The notes beneath the pieces were generated by a model. The model was given only the letters and a program-made list of their open reading frames with translations. It was not told the origin of the DNA and ran no database searches. A program made the position numbers and the translations under genes. Positions 23,375-32,631 of a stretch of 34,938 nucleotides of DNA are shown here, piece after piece (position 1 is the stretch's first letter; every line of letters starts with the position of its first letter). Source of the DNA: an uncultured Roseburia sp. GTDB taxonomy: Bacteria; Bacillota; Clostridia; Lachnospirales; Lachnospiraceae. The stretch lies in NCBI GenBank assembly GCA_900756925.1, contig CAAELX010000029.1, positions 1 through 34,938 of the forward strand. The letters run 5' to 3'.

Positions 23375-24826
23375 TTACATATCGACCCGATGTAGTGCAA
23401 CCACGCACTCAACGTGCCCGGTGTGTGCAAACTGGTCCACAGCCCGCACCCTTTTCACCTCATATCCGCCCTCTGAGAGCATCTTCAAATCTCTTGCAAG
23501 CGTCGCTGAATCACAGCTCACATACACGATCCTCTCCGGCTGCATCAGAAGCATGGTCTCTAAGCATTTCTCATCGCATCCCTTCCGCGGCGGATCTACG
23601 ACGATCACATCCGGGTGAAGCATGTCTGCGCCTTCTTTGCACTCCTGCTGCTCTTTCAACCCATTATTTTTTTCATAAAATTCAGGCAGGACTTCTTCCG
23701 CTTTTCCGACGAAAAATGCAGTGTTCGTAAATCCATTCCGCTTCGCATTGTCCTTCGCGTCCTCAATCGCCTGCGGCACAATCTCAACCCCATAGACATG
23801 TCCGGCTTTCCCGGCGAGAAACAGGGAAATTGTTCCAATACCGCAGTACAAATCCCAGACGGACTCTTTTCCGGTCAGCCCGGCGTATTCTAATGCAAGG
23901 CTGTAAAGCTTCTCGGTCTGCTCCGGGTTCACCTGATAGAAGGACTGTGGGGAAATATGATAAGAAATCGCCTTCCCGGTTCTTGTGAAATCTTTACAGT
24001 CGCGCAAATGAATATAATCGGTAATATAAGGCTGTCCCCAGATAGTCTCTGTGACATCCCCTAAAATGACATTTGTCTTTTTTTCATTTCTGTTGATGGA
24101 AATGCTTGTCATTCCCTCGATCTTCTGCAATTTTTCAAGCAATACCTCCTGTGCCGGAAGCTTCTTCCCATTGATGATCAGACAGACCATGATCTCTCTT
24201 GTCGTAAATCCGTAGCGGATCAGTACATGGCGGACCAGTCCTTTCCCGTTCTCCTCGTCGTATGGCTCCACTTTACATTCCTTCATATAAGAAAGCACAG
24301 CATCTAAAATCTCTTTATTCTCCTCGACACCGAGCATACAGTCCTTCACTGGAATAATGCTGTGCGTGCGGGATGCATAAAATCCTGCGATCAGATTTCC
24401 ATCACGGTCTTTTCCAACCGGAAACTGTGCCTTATTCCGGTAACGATAAGGCTGCTCCATCCCAACGATCGGTTCCATCACGTCATCCACAAACTCCTCA
24501 GAAAAACCGCCCAGGCGGATCAGGTTATTCTTCACCTTATTTTCCTTAAACTCTAACTGCTTCGCATAATCCATCGCCTGAATCTGGCAACCGCCACACC
24601 GTCTGTGTAATTCACACTTCGGCTCGGTGCGGTATGGGGAAGCTTTTACAATCTCCTCCACCCTTGCATAACCGTAATTCTTCTTTAACTTCGTGATCCG
24701 CGCCCGGATATCATCCCCGATGATGGCATCCTTCACAAAGAAGGTCATCCCTTCATATTTGCCGATTCCTTCGCCGTCGATTCCCATGTCTTCTATTTTC
24801 AGTTCGATGATATCGTTTTTATTCAT
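23375..24826 (-). CDS. rlmD: 23S rRNA (uracil-C5)-methyltransferase, RlmD/RumA family
   Basis: A 483-residue SAM-dependent RNA methyltransferase that makes 5-methyluridine in 23S rRNA (U1939 in E. coli for RlmD; Gram-positive members such as RlmCD can modify a second site). The order is an N-terminal TRAM domain (about 1-60), an iron-sulfur cluster motif with Cys71, Cys77, Cys80 and Cys163, then the catalytic Rossmann domain. DLYCGIGTISLFLAG (325-339) binds SAM, DPPRKG lies at 411-416, and the nucleophile is Cys438 in VSCDSATLARDL. The start at 24826 follows AAAGAGGAA. A start 11 codons upstream would lie inside the preceding terminator and is rejected. It is separated from yhaM by that terminator, so it may have its own promoter. 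Confidence 0.93.
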   Translation of the reverse strand: MNKNDIIELKIEDMGIDGEGIGKYEGMTFFVKDAIIGDDIRARITKLKKNYGYARVEEIVKASPYRTEPKCELHRRCGGCQIQAMDYAKQLEFKENKVKNNLIRLGGFSEEFVDDVMEPIVGMEQPYRYRNKAQFPVGKDRDGNLIAGFYASRTHSIIPVKDCMLGVEENKEILDAVLSYMKECKVEPYDEENGKGLVRHVLIRYGFTTREIMVCLIINGKKLPAQEVLLEKLQKIEGMTSISINRNEKKTNVILGDVTETIWGQPYITDYIHLRDCKDFTRTGKAISYHISPQSFYQVNPEQTEKLYSLALEYAGLTGKESVWDLYCGIGTISLFLAGKAGHVYGVEIVPQAIEDAKDNAKRNGFTNTAFFVGKAEEVLPEFYEKNNGLKEQQECKEGADMLHPDVIVVDPPRKGCDEKCLETMLLMQPERIVYVSCDSATLARDLKMLSEGGYEVKRVRAVDQFAHTGHVECVVALHRVDM

Positions 24827-24844
24827 TATTTCCTCTTTCCTGTT

Positions 24845-24891
24845 AAAAAAATTGCACAAGCCCCGGATCTGCTCCAGCCTTTGTGCAATTT
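24845..24891 (-). terminator. Rho-independent terminator of the yhaM transcript
   Basis: AAATTGCACAA pairs with TTGTGCAATTT around an 18-21-base loop. On the minus strand a run of seven T follows. It lies 14 bp after the yhaM stop and just upstream of the rlmD ribosome binding site. Confidence 0.85.
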
Positions 24892-24904
24892 AATATCCTG
24901 TCTT

Positions 24905-25855
24905 CTACTTTAATGTGGATCTGCGGATGTTCGAATCTAACAGCCGGTTAAAGCCCTGCCACTCCACATTATTCTCCGGAACTTTCTCAAAGATCTCCCG
25001 GATCGTCTCCATCTTCGCATCCACGTTATCCGCAAAGCTTAATGCCAGTGCCTCTGCTAACGCCGGTTTCTTCGGAGAACCATACTCTAATTCCCCGTGA
25101 TGTGCCAGAATACAGTGTTTCAACTCATTCGCCATTCTCACCGGGAACCCGTCAATCGTGCGGATGCGCTCTCCAACCATCTCAGCACCGATCATAATAT
25201 GACCGAGCAGCTGTCCCTCATCCGTGTAATCGTTCTCCGGGAATACAGACAGCTCCTCCAACTTTCCAATATCGTGGAAAATAGCTGCTGTTACGATCAG
25301 GTCGCGGTTTAACATCGGGTAACAGGATGCAAAATAATCACAGTGCTTCGCCACGCCAAGCGTATGTTCTAACAGTCCTCCGACAAAGCCATGGTGCACG
25401 GTCTTCGCTGCGGAATGGAACTTGAAGCGCTTCTCAAAGTCTGCATCCTCTAAGAAATAGCTGCTTAAAAGCTTCTTATAATATGGATTAGAAATGGAAC
25501 GGATCAGACCGCACAGCTCTGCATACATCTGGTCGATATCCTTCGTACTCACTGGAAGATAATCCTTCGGATCATATTCCCCTTCCTGCACTTTGCGCAC
25601 ACGCTTGATGGAGAGCTGTAAATTGCCCTGAAAACTTGTAATATCTCCCATGACTGCGATGTAGTCTAAAGAATCAAAATCGTCGATTCCGACAGAACCC
25701 GGATCCCAGATCTTGGCATCTAAAATACCGGTCTTATCCTGTAAAAGAACGTTCTCATATGGCTTTCCAGCCTTCGTAAGGGCGGACTGCTTGCTCTTGC
25801 ACAGATAGATCTCATTGATCCTCTCGCCTTCCCTCAAACTCTCAATATATTTCAT
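24905..25855 (-). CDS. yhaM: 3'-5' exoribonuclease of the YhaM family (OB fold plus HD domain)
   Basis: A 316-residue protein with an N-terminal OB-type nucleic-acid binding domain (about 1-95, including ENVLLQDKTGILDAKIWD) and a C-terminal HD-superfamily domain. Metal-binding residues include His164 in LLEHTLGV, His194-Asp195 in HDIGKLEEL and the later HHGELEYG. YhaM trims short RNA and DNA 3' ends in Gram-positive bacteria. GGAGG stands upstream of the ATG. It follows the HtrA-like gene by 37 bp and is probably cotranscribed with it from the promoter at 27242-27270. The length matches the family. Confidence 0.9.
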   Translation of the reverse strand: MKYIESLREGERINEIYLCKSKQSALTKAGKPYENVLLQDKTGILDAKIWDPGSVGIDDFDSLDYIAVMGDITSFQGNLQLSIKRVRKVQEGEYDPKDYLPVSTKDIDQMYAELCGLIRSISNPYYKKLLSSYFLEDADFEKRFKFHSAAKTVHHGFVGGLLEHTLGVAKHCDYFASCYPMLNRDLIVTAAIFHDIGKLEELSVFPENDYTDEGQLLGHIMIGAEMVGERIRTIDGFPVRMANELKHCILAHHGELEYGSPKKPALAEALALSFADNVDAKMETIREIFEKVPENNVEWQGFNRLLDSNIRRSTLK

Positions 25856-25892
25856 AACTGTTACTTCCTCCGTCTGTTTTCTTCCTGTATTT

Positions 25893-27173
25893 TTACTTCA
25901 ACATGCTGATGTTCACCTGGCAGGTGATCTCCGTATAGCCACTGCTTCCCTGCCGCTGTACAACAACCTGCGCCATATCTCCCGGCTGATAGGAAAGAAG
26001 CTTTGTCTTATAGCCATCTACGGACACGACCGGATCTCCGTCGATCTCCGTGATAATATCCCCGCTCTGCAGCCCGGCTGCCATCGCCGGCGAGTCCATC
26101 TTCACCTCTTTGATATAGACACCTTTTGGAATATCGTTCTCCTTCGCGATCGTATTCGTCACAGTCGTAATTTCAAGACCGATATACGGAATATCCTGGT
26201 TGTTCGACAACATCTCAATGAGCGGCTTTAACTCAGAGATGGCAATCGCGGTCAGCGTATTCTGGTCGCTGCCGTTTCCGAAGCCTTGCATAATCAGCCC
26301 GATCACTTCTCCCTTAAGATTTAAAAGTGCACCGCTGCCATTCTTGCTTCCTACTATATCCGTCGTGAACACTGCGTAATTTGCATCAATCGTAGACACG
26401 GAATACGAAGTTGCGGTAATATTTCCGGTCAAGATCGAATAATTGCTTCCGAGTGGGCTTCCCACTGCAAGTGCCAGCGTCCCCTGTCCTACGGTAAAGG
26501 AATTGCCAAGCACTGCCACTGAGATCTCATTTCTTGTCACGTCATCAATCTCACTATTTGGTACACAGAGCACTGCAATTCCTGTATTGCCGTCGTATTT
26601 TCTCACCGAAGCCTCCACAGAGGTATCATTTACAAACGTCACATAAATGGACTGTGCCCCGGACAGTACTTTACGCTCCGTCAGGATCAGAAGCTCCTGC
26701 CCATTGTCAGCAATGATAATACCGGAACCCTGTCCCTTGCTCTCGTAGGCATTGTTGAACCAGTCTGTATTGCTCTTCACACCGGTCACACCCACGATGG
26801 AGCGGTTTGCTTCCCTGCCGATTGCATACATCTCGTTCTGCAGTCCCTGATAGTCCTCTAACGTCATCGTCTCATATACAATCTGTGTGTCAGTCGCCGG
26901 TTCCTCACTTTCTGGTTCGTCTGTGCCAGTCTCCGTTTCCGTGTCTGTCTCCGGCTCATCCTTCGGAATCGTGATCTGCGGATCCTCTTTCGGGTAAAAT
27001 TTTTCTTCCATCCACGGCTGACATACGGTAAAAACAAGGCTTGCAATCACCCCAAATACCACCGCCATTGCGCATAAGAACCCCGCATGATAAATAAGCT
27101 TCTTTTTATTGACAGGCTTCTCCTTTATTTTTTCACTGATAAATTCATATTGATCCGGTTTCTTTTCCTGCAT
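25893..27173 (-). CDS. HtrA-like PDZ protein without catalytic triad (pseudoprotease)
   Basis: A 426-residue membrane protein: a short cytoplasmic N-terminus, one membrane helix (about 26-50), an acidic Thr/Glu-rich linker (62-96), a trypsin-like domain (about 105-320) and a PDZ domain (about 327-420, with GVYIKEVKMDSPAMAAGLQSGD in it). It resembles DegP/HtrA, but the catalytic positions are changed. TNNHVV is TERKVL (Lys168 for His), TDLAVL is TGIAVL (Gly198 for Asp), and GNSGGP is KNGSGA (Gly279 for Ser). It is probably a structural or sensing protein at the cell surface. The start at 27173 follows AAAGGA; an upstream TTG frame is less likely. Its promoter is the minus-strand TTGCAA/TATAAT at 27270-27242. 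Confidence 0.85.
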   Translation of the reverse strand: MQEKKPDQYEFISEKIKEKPVNKKKLIYHAGFLCAMAVVFGVIASLVFTVCQPWMEEKFYPKEDPQITIPKDEPETDTETETGTDEPESEEPATDTQIVYETMTLEDYQGLQNEMYAIGREANRSIVGVTGVKSNTDWFNNAYESKGQGSGIIIADNGQELLILTERKVLSGAQSIYVTFVNDTSVEASVRKYDGNTGIAVLCVPNSEIDDVTRNEISVAVLGNSFTVGQGTLALAVGSPLGSNYSILTGNITATSYSVSTIDANYAVFTTDIVGSKNGSGALLNLKGEVIGLIMQGFGNGSDQNTLTAIAISELKPLIEMLSNNQDIPYIGLEITTVTNTIAKENDIPKGVYIKEVKMDSPAMAAGLQSGDIITEIDGDPVVSVDGYKTKLLSYQPGDMAQVVVQRQGSSGYTEITCQVNISMLK

Positions 27174-27241
27174 GTATTCCTTTCCAGGCAAATAAAAAAG
27201 CGCCTCAGAATAAACCTCATATGACAATCATACTATCGTTT

Positions 27242-27270
27242 ATTATAAATTGAAATACAGATGCTTGCAA
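27242..27270 (-). promoter_or_regulatory. Sigma-A-type promoter for the HtrA-like/yhaM unit
   Basis: On the minus strand TTGCAA (27270-27265) and TATAAT (27247-27242) are separated by exactly 17 bases. The distance to the chosen start codon at 27173 is about 70 bases. It is back-to-back with the mutS2 promoter region. Confidence 0.7.
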
Positions 27271-27296
27271 CTGTTTCTTTTTTAACGATTTTGTTT

Positions 27297-27302
27297 TATA
27301 AT
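27297..27302 (+). promoter_or_regulatory. Probable -10 box of mutS2
   Basis: TATAAT lies 40 bases upstream of the mutS2 ATG. At 17-bp spacing the -35 reads TTTCTT, a poor match, so the assignment rests mainly on the -10 box. Confidence 0.45.
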
Positions 27303-27342
27303 GAAGCTAAAAATGACCAAAAACAATACGGAGTAATCATAG

Positions 27343-29727
27343 ATGAATGAAAAAGTTTTAAAAACACTGGAATATCATAAAATATTATCCCAGCTGTCAG
27401 AGTACGCGTTCAGCGATGCAGCGAAGAAACGCTGCCTCTCATTAAGACCGATCACTGACCGCGGGCAGATAGAATTATTACAGCTTCAGACGAAGGATGC
27501 CTTAAGCCGTCTCTTCCGTTGTGGCAGCCTCTCTTTTTCCGGCGTACACGATGTGACAGAATCGTTAAAGCGCCTGGCCATCGGCGGAACCTTAAGTGCG
27601 TCCGAGCTGCTTTCCATCTGCTCGCTCTTAGAAGCTGCCAAGCGTGCCAAAGCGTTCTCCCGCTCGGAGAAAGAGGATGTCCCGGAAGATTCCCTGACCT
27701 CTTTTTTCACAGAGATCGAACCGCTGACTCCGCTGTACGATGAGATCCGCCGCTGTATCATTGCGGATGACGAGATTGCCGACGATGCCAGCAGCACGCT
27801 CCGTTCCATCCGCCGTTCCATGCGCGGAATGAACGATAAGATCCGTGCACAGATGAACAATATGATCAACAACACGACCACCAGAAGCTATTTGCAGGAT
27901 GCCGTGATCACTATGCGTGACGGGCGCTACTGTCTCCCGGTCAAAGCGGAAGCCAAGTCCCAGATCCCGGGTATGGTGCACGATCAGTCCTCTTCCGGCT
28001 CCACCCTTTTCATCGAGCCGATGGCGGTTGTCAATCTGAATAACGAATACAAAGAACTGATGTTAAAGGAAAAGGAAGAAATTGAGAAGATCCTTGCCAA
28101 TTTAAGCAATCTGACCGCTGATTTTTCCGACCAGATCTCTGCCGATTACCAGATCCTGTCCGAGCTTGATTTTATTTTTGCAAAAGCTGCCTACGCGCAG
28201 ACTTACAATGGCGTTGCCCCGACTTTCAACGATGATGGGTATCTGCATATTAAAAAGGCACGACATCCACTTTTAGATAAGAAGAAAGTTGTTCCGATCG
28301 ATGTCATGCTTGGAAAAAAGTTCCAGCTTCTGATCGTCACAGGACCAAACACGGGTGGTAAAACCGTGTCCTTAAAAACCGTTGGTCTGCTTACCCTGAT
28401 GGGACAGTCTGGTCTGCATATCCCGGCTTCCGAGCGTTCGGAACTTGGCATTTTTGAGGAGGTCTTTGCTGACATTGGAGATGAGCAGAGTATTGAGCAG
28501 AGCTTAAGCACCTTCTCCTCCCACATGACGAATATTATCCGGATTTTGAAGAAAGTAAATGACCGCTCCCTTGTTCTTTTCGATGAACTCTGTGCCGGAA
28601 CCGACCCGACCGAAGGTGCCGCCTTAGCGATCTCCATTCTCTCGAAGCTCCATCTTTACGGTGCAAGAACGATGGCAACCACACACTACAGTGAGTTGAA
28701 GGTCTATGCCCTCTCCACACCGGGTGTTGAGAATGCCTGCTGTGAGTTCAATGTTGAAACCTTAAGCCCTACTTACCGCCTTCTGATCGGTATTCCGGGA
28801 AAAAGTAATGCGTTCGCCATCTCCGAAAAGCTTGGCTTAAGCCGCGATCTGATTGAAGACGCTAAGGGACGTATCAGTGAAAACGATGAGAACTTCGAAG
28901 ACCTGCTTGCAGATCTCGAGAAGAGCCGTATCACAATCGAAAAGGAACAATTAGAGATCAACCGCTATAAGGAAGAGATCCAGACCCTAAAGGAACGGTT
29001 AGAACAGAAGCAGGAGAAGCTCGATGCCAGCCGTGACAAGATTCTCCGCGAAGCGAACGAGGAGGCTTACCGCATTTTAAAAGAGGCAAAAGATGTCGCT
29101 GATGAGACAATTCGCAACTTTAACAAATACGGCAAAGCCGGTGCGCCAGTCAGTGAGATGGAAAAAGAACGTACCAAACTCCGCGACCGGATGAATGACC
29201 GCCAGAAGAAACTCTCTGACCAGCAGAAGAATGCCGCACCGAACCACAAGGTACCGAAAAAGCTACGCATCGGGGATAGCGTAAAGGTCATTAGCATGAA
29301 CTTAAAAGGTACGGTTCATTCACTTCCGAACGCGAAGGGCGACCTGTATGTCCAGATGGGAATTCTACGCTCTTTGGTCAATATCAATGACCTGATCCTC
29401 TTAGACGATGATTCGTCGATGATGGCAGGTGTGAAGGCGAATAAGACCGGCGCTGGAAAGATCCGCATGAGTAAATCTGCCTCTATTTCCCCTGAGATTA
29501 ACCTCATCGGAAAGACAACGGACGAGGCGATTGCCTTGTTAGACAAGTATTTAGATGATGCCTATCTGTCCCATCTGTCTTCCGTACGCATTGTACATGG
29601 AAAGGGTACCGGTGCTTTAAGAAATGCCGTACAGACATACCTCAGACGCCAAAAACATGTGAAGTCCTTCCATCTTGGGGAATATGGGGAAGGCGATGCT
29701 GGTGTTACCATCGCAGAATTTAAGTGA
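27343..29727 (+). CDS. mutS2: MutS2 ATPase with Smr domain
   Basis: A 794-residue MutS-family ATPase. MutS2 lacks mismatch-recognition domain I; it has been linked to suppression of recombination and, in Bacillus, to rescue or splitting of collided ribosomes. The core/clamp region covers about 1-320. Walker A GPNTGGKT is at 334-341, and the Walker B region LVLFDELCAGTDP is near 405-417. The long charged stretch at about 510-620 is a coiled coil. A KOW-like segment comes next, and the C-terminal Smr nuclease domain (about 715-794) carries the HGKGTGALR motif. GGAG precedes the ATG. It is the first gene of a plus-strand run, 19 bp ahead of a response regulator gene. Confidence 0.95.
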   Translation: MNEKVLKTLEYHKILSQLSEYAFSDAAKKRCLSLRPITDRGQIELLQLQTKDALSRLFRCGSLSFSGVHDVTESLKRLAIGGTLSASELLSICSLLEAAKRAKAFSRSEKEDVPEDSLTSFFTEIEPLTPLYDEIRRCIIADDEIADDASSTLRSIRRSMRGMNDKIRAQMNNMINNTTTRSYLQDAVITMRDGRYCLPVKAEAKSQIPGMVHDQSSSGSTLFIEPMAVVNLNNEYKELMLKEKEEIEKILANLSNLTADFSDQISADYQILSELDFIFAKAAYAQTYNGVAPTFNDDGYLHIKKARHPLLDKKKVVPIDVMLGKKFQLLIVTGPNTGGKTVSLKTVGLLTLMGQSGLHIPASERSELGIFEEVFADIGDEQSIEQSLSTFSSHMTNIIRILKKVNDRSLVLFDELCAGTDPTEGAALAISILSKLHLYGARTMATTHYSELKVYALSTPGVENACCEFNVETLSPTYRLLIGIPGKSNAFAISEKLGLSRDLIEDAKGRISENDENFEDLLADLEKSRITIEKEQLEINRYKEEIQTLKERLEQKQEKLDASRDKILREANEEAYRILKEAKDVADETIRNFNKYGKAGAPVSEMEKERTKLRDRMNDRQKKLSDQQKNAAPNHKVPKKLRIGDSVKVISMNLKGTVHSLPNAKGDLYVQMGILRSLVNINDLILLDDDSSMMAGVKANKTGAGKIRMSKSASISPEINLIGKTTDEAIALLDKYLDDAYLSHLSSVRIVHGKGTGALRNAVQTYLRRQKHVKSFHLGEYGEGDAGVTIAEFK

Positions 29728-29746
29728 TAAAAAAGGAGATAACTAT

Positions 29747-30448
29747 ATGGCAACAAAACAGAAAATTTTAATCGTAGACGATGACAATAATATCGCTGAG
29801 CTGATCTCCCTCTACCTGACGAAGGAATGCTTCGATACGAAGATCGTCAATGACGGGGAGGAAGCCCTGACCGCTTTTGAACAGTACAATCCGAACCTGA
29901 TCCTATTAGACCTGATGCTTCCGGGCATCGATGGTTATCAGGTCTGCCGGGAAGTCCGCGCCAAAGCAAATGTCCCAATTATCATGCTCTCCGCAAAGGG
30001 CGAGATCTTCGACAAGGTATTAGGGCTTGAGCTTGGTGCTGATGATTATATTATGAAACCATTCGATTCCAAGGAGTTAGTTGCCCGTGTGAAAGCAGTC
30101 TTAAGGCGCTATCAGCCAACTAAGACTGAGGAAGTTCTCCCAGATGTAAAATGTGTCCAGTATCCGGACCTAATCGTCAATCTGTCCAATTATTCTGTCA
30201 TTTATCAGGGACATGCAATTGACATGCCGCCGAAGGAGTTAGAACTTCTCTACTTCCTAGCATCCTCACCGAACCAGGTATTCACAAGAGAGCAGCTCCT
30301 CGACCACATCTGGGGATATGAATACATCGGAGATACAAGAACCGTGGATGTCCATGTGAAGCGTCTGCGCGAAAAGATTAAAGACCACGACGGCTGGAGT
30401 CTCGCCACTGTATGGGGAATCGGATACAAATTCGAGGTGCGCAGCTGA
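29747..30448 (+). CDS. OmpR-family response regulator
   Basis: A 233-residue two-component response regulator. The receiver domain has the acidic pocket DDD (11-13), the phosphoacceptor Asp55 in LLDLMLPG, the Thr/Ser position in MLSAKGE, and the conserved Lys in IMKPF. The C-terminal winged helix shows PPKELELLYFLAS and RTVDVHVKRLREKI. The start at 29747 is set by AAAAGGAG seven bases upstream; a longer frame begins inside mutS2. Its TGA overlaps the ATG of the kinase gene (TGATG), indicating translational coupling. The target genes and signal are unknown. Confidence 0.94.
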   Translation: MATKQKILIVDDDNNIAELISLYLTKECFDTKIVNDGEEALTAFEQYNPNLILLDLMLPGIDGYQVCREVRAKANVPIIMLSAKGEIFDKVLGLELGADDYIMKPFDSKELVARVKAVLRRYQPTKTEEVLPDVKCVQYPDLIVNLSNYSVIYQGHAIDMPPKELELLYFLASSPNQVFTREQLLDHIWGYEYIGDTRTVDVHVKRLREKIKDHDGWSLATVWGIGYKFEVRS

Positions 30449-31872
30449 TGAAACGTACTTTATATCCAAAACTGCTTGCTGGATATCTTCTGTTCGGCCT
30501 GCTTGGTTTCATCATCATCGCCACCTTCACCTATCACCTGACGTTCCAGCACTTAGAACGCCGGGAAGCCCAGAGCCTGTACCGGGAAGCCTCCCTGATC
30601 TCCTCGAATTATGCACAGAATTATTTCAACAATTCCACGACATTAGATGAGATCAGCACACAGCTTTCCACGTTAGACACCTATCTGAATGCAGATATCT
30701 GGATCGTCGATACGAAGGGGAATCTTCTACTTAACACTGCATCTTCCGGCACGGAAGATGACACAAAGACCATTCCATCCTTCGATATGACAGACTTTGG
30801 CAGCCGCTATTACCGCGTCGGCGATTTCTACCATTCCTTCAGTGAGAACATGCTCAGTGTGTTCTCTCCGATCACGGTCAATTACAAGGTGCGCGGTTAT
30901 GTCATCATCCACAAACCGGAATCCGCAATCACAACTGCTGCAAACAGTCTCTCTGCCATTGCCTATAAGACGTTAGCATTTATTTTCGCTGCAGCCTTTG
31001 TGGTGCTGATCCTGTTCACCTACGTCGTATATATTCCAATCCGCAAGATCACACGCGCGGCAGACGAGTATTCGAAGGGAAACTTCGATGCGAAGATTGA
31101 TGTACATTCTAATGATGAAATTGGCTACCTCGCCGCCTCCCTCAATTATATGGCAAATGAGCTGAACACCTTAGAGGAGGACCAGAGAAAGTTCATCTCG
31201 AACGTATCCCACGATTTCCGCTCTCCGCTCACTTCCATCAAAGGCTATGTGGAAGCGATGTTAGATGGAACGATTCCTGTGGAAATGCAGGACAAATATT
31301 TAAACATTATCCTGTTTGAGACAGAACGTCTGAACAAACTGACCCAAAGTTTACTTGAACTGAATAAGTTCGGTTCCCACGGCGTCATGCTTGATGTGAC
31401 GGATTTCGATATCAACCAGACGATTAAGACTACGCTGTTGACCTTCGAAGGGATCTGCGCCAATAAACACATCCGTTTTAACCTGATTCTGTCCGGCGAA
31501 AAGCTTTTTGTCACAGCAGATTTCAGTAAAATCCAGCAGGTGTTATATAACTTAATCGACAATGCAATCAAGTTCAGCCATCAGGATTCTGCTATTACGA
31601 TTGAAACAACAGAAAAAAATGAGAAGGTTTTCGTCTCCGTGAAGGATACCGGCATTGGTATTCCAAAAGACAGCCAGAAAAAGATTTGGGAGCGTTTCTT
31701 TAAGACCGATCTCTCCCGTGGGAAAGACAAGCGTGGGACAGGACTTGGACTCTCGATCGTAAAGGAAATCATTCAGGCACACGGCGAAAATATCAACTGT
31801 ATCAGCACGGAAGGTGTCGGTACAGAGTTTATCTTCACATTGTCGTTATCTAAGAAGTTCTCTGCCAGCTAA
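30448..31872 (+). CDS. Membrane sensor histidine kinase
   Basis: A 474-residue kinase paired with the preceding regulator. Membrane helix 1 is at about 9-31, an extracellular sensor loop covers 32-172, and helix 2 is at about 173-196. A HAMP linker (197-245) follows. The dimerization/phosphoacceptor helix has His255 in SNVSHDFRSPLTSIKGY. The ATPase domain shows NLIDNAIKFS (N box), DTGIGIP (G1) and GTGLGLSIV (G2). All catalytic boxes are intact. The start shares its A with the TGA of the regulator gene. Two hairpins follow the stop. The sensor domain has no recognised ligand motif. Confidence 0.94.
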   Translation: MKRTLYPKLLAGYLLFGLLGFIIIATFTYHLTFQHLERREAQSLYREASLISSNYAQNYFNNSTTLDEISTQLSTLDTYLNADIWIVDTKGNLLLNTASSGTEDDTKTIPSFDMTDFGSRYYRVGDFYHSFSENMLSVFSPITVNYKVRGYVIIHKPESAITTAANSLSAIAYKTLAFIFAAAFVVLILFTYVVYIPIRKITRAADEYSKGNFDAKIDVHSNDEIGYLAASLNYMANELNTLEEDQRKFISNVSHDFRSPLTSIKGYVEAMLDGTIPVEMQDKYLNIILFETERLNKLTQSLLELNKFGSHGVMLDVTDFDINQTIKTTLLTFEGICANKHIRFNLILSGEKLFVTADFSKIQQVLYNLIDNAIKFSHQDSAITIETTEKNEKVFVSVKDTGIGIPKDSQKKIWERFFKTDLSRGKDKRGTGLGLSIVKEIIQAHGENINCISTEGVGTEFIFTLSLSKKFSAS

Positions 31873-31891
31873 ATTCTTTCATTGATATCTC

Positions 31892-31934
31892 AAAAGCACA
31901 CCAAATCCATCCTGTCTGAATCTGGTGTGCTTTT
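31892..31934 (+). terminator. Terminator of the mutS2/two-component transcript
   Basis: AAAAGCACACCA pairs perfectly with TGGTGTGCTTTT, and the 3' arm ends in four T. It lies 20 bp after the kinase stop codon. Confidence 0.85.
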
Positions 31935-31946
31935 ACATATAAAATA

Positions 31947-31967
31947 GAATCCTTCATGCAAGGATTC
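31947..31967. other. Short hairpin in the convergent intergenic region
   Basis: GAATCCTT pairs with AAGGATTC around a 5-base loop. It lies between two terminators and may be a secondary stop signal. The 220-bp gap between the kinase and rplQ holds no gene that I can see. Confidence 0.4.
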
Positions 31968-32020
31968 TCCTGTATGCAATAGAATTGCGCGCTCCGCGAA
32001 CAATCTATAGTCATAAACGA

Positions 32021-32054
32021 AAAACCCTGAGTCCTATTTCAGACCCAGGGTTTT
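32021..32054 (-). terminator. Terminator of the ribosomal protein/rpoA cluster
   Basis: AAAACCCTG.GTC pairs with GAC.CAGGGTTTT. On the minus strand five T follow the stem. It is 40 bp after the rplQ stop, and works in both directions by its symmetry. Confidence 0.85.
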
Positions 32055-32094
32055 ATCATCTCTTCTGTAGTAAAGTACTTCTTTATATCCTGAA

Positions 32095-32631
32095 TTATAC
32101 TAACTCAAGTAATACTTCTAAAGCGCCATCACCTTTACGCTGGCCAATCTTAACGATTCTTGTGTAACCACCGTTGCGGTTTGCATACTTAGGAGCGATT
32201 TCGTCAAATAATTTTGCTGTCAAATCAACTTCCTTTGTATTTTTCTTCTTTCCAGCAGCTGCTGTTGGAACATCTGTTACAGAGTAAAGAACTTTGAGCA
32301 TTTCTCTTCTTGCATGAAGACGGGAAGGCATATCTTTCTTGATTGTCTTCTCAACTTCGTCATAAACAGTAACTTTCTTACCATCTACAACTTCTTTTAC
32401 TCTCTTACCATCAGCATCTTTGCGGGCAACTTTAGCTTTTACAGTAACTTCTTCGAAGTTATCCTTCTCTTTTACTGCTAATGCAATAAGACCTTCAGCA
32501 ATTTTGCGAACTTCTTTTGCTTTTGCTTCTGTAGTAACGATCTTACCATTGTGAAGTAATGCTGTTACCTGTCCTCTTAATAATGCTTTTCTCTGGCTGG
32601 ATGTTCTGCTTAATTTACGATATTTTGCCAT
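32095..32631 (-). CDS. rplQ: 50S ribosomal protein L17 (bL17) with lineage insertion
   Basis: A 178-residue form of bL17, a protein of the large subunit near the exit tunnel. The conserved ends are clear: [20 protein letters not shown] at the N-terminus, and [20 protein letters not shown] with the family's C-terminal strand at the end. Most bacteria have about 115-130 residues. The extra ~50 residues lie around positions 55-150, in Lys-rich segments such as [18 protein letters not shown] and [12 protein letters not shown]. The same kind of insertion is known in Lachnospiraceae, which supports the placement of the organism. A GGAGG site lies upstream of the ATG. It is the last gene of the cluster. 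Confidence 0.95.
   Translation of the reverse strand: MAKYRKLSRTSSQRKALLRGQVTALLHNGKIVTTEAKAKEVRKIAEGLIALAVKEKDNFEEVTVKAKVARKDADGKRVKEVVDGKKVTVYDEVEKTIKKDMPSRLHARREMLKVLYSVTDVPTAAAGKKKNTKEVDLTAKLFDEIAPKYANRNGGYTRIVKIGQRKGDGALEVLLELV

Noticed and set aside
24827..24859. Upstream start for rlmD
   Set aside because: The extra codons fall within the yhaM terminator; the ATG at 24826 has a good ribosome binding site.
27174..27227. TTG start for the HtrA-like gene
   Set aside because: The ATG at 27173 has AAAGGA close upstream; the TTG has none and lies only about 15 bp after the -10 box.
30266..30469. Minus-strand frame across the regulator/kinase junction
   Set aside because: It is antisense to well-supported two-component genes and has no features of its own.
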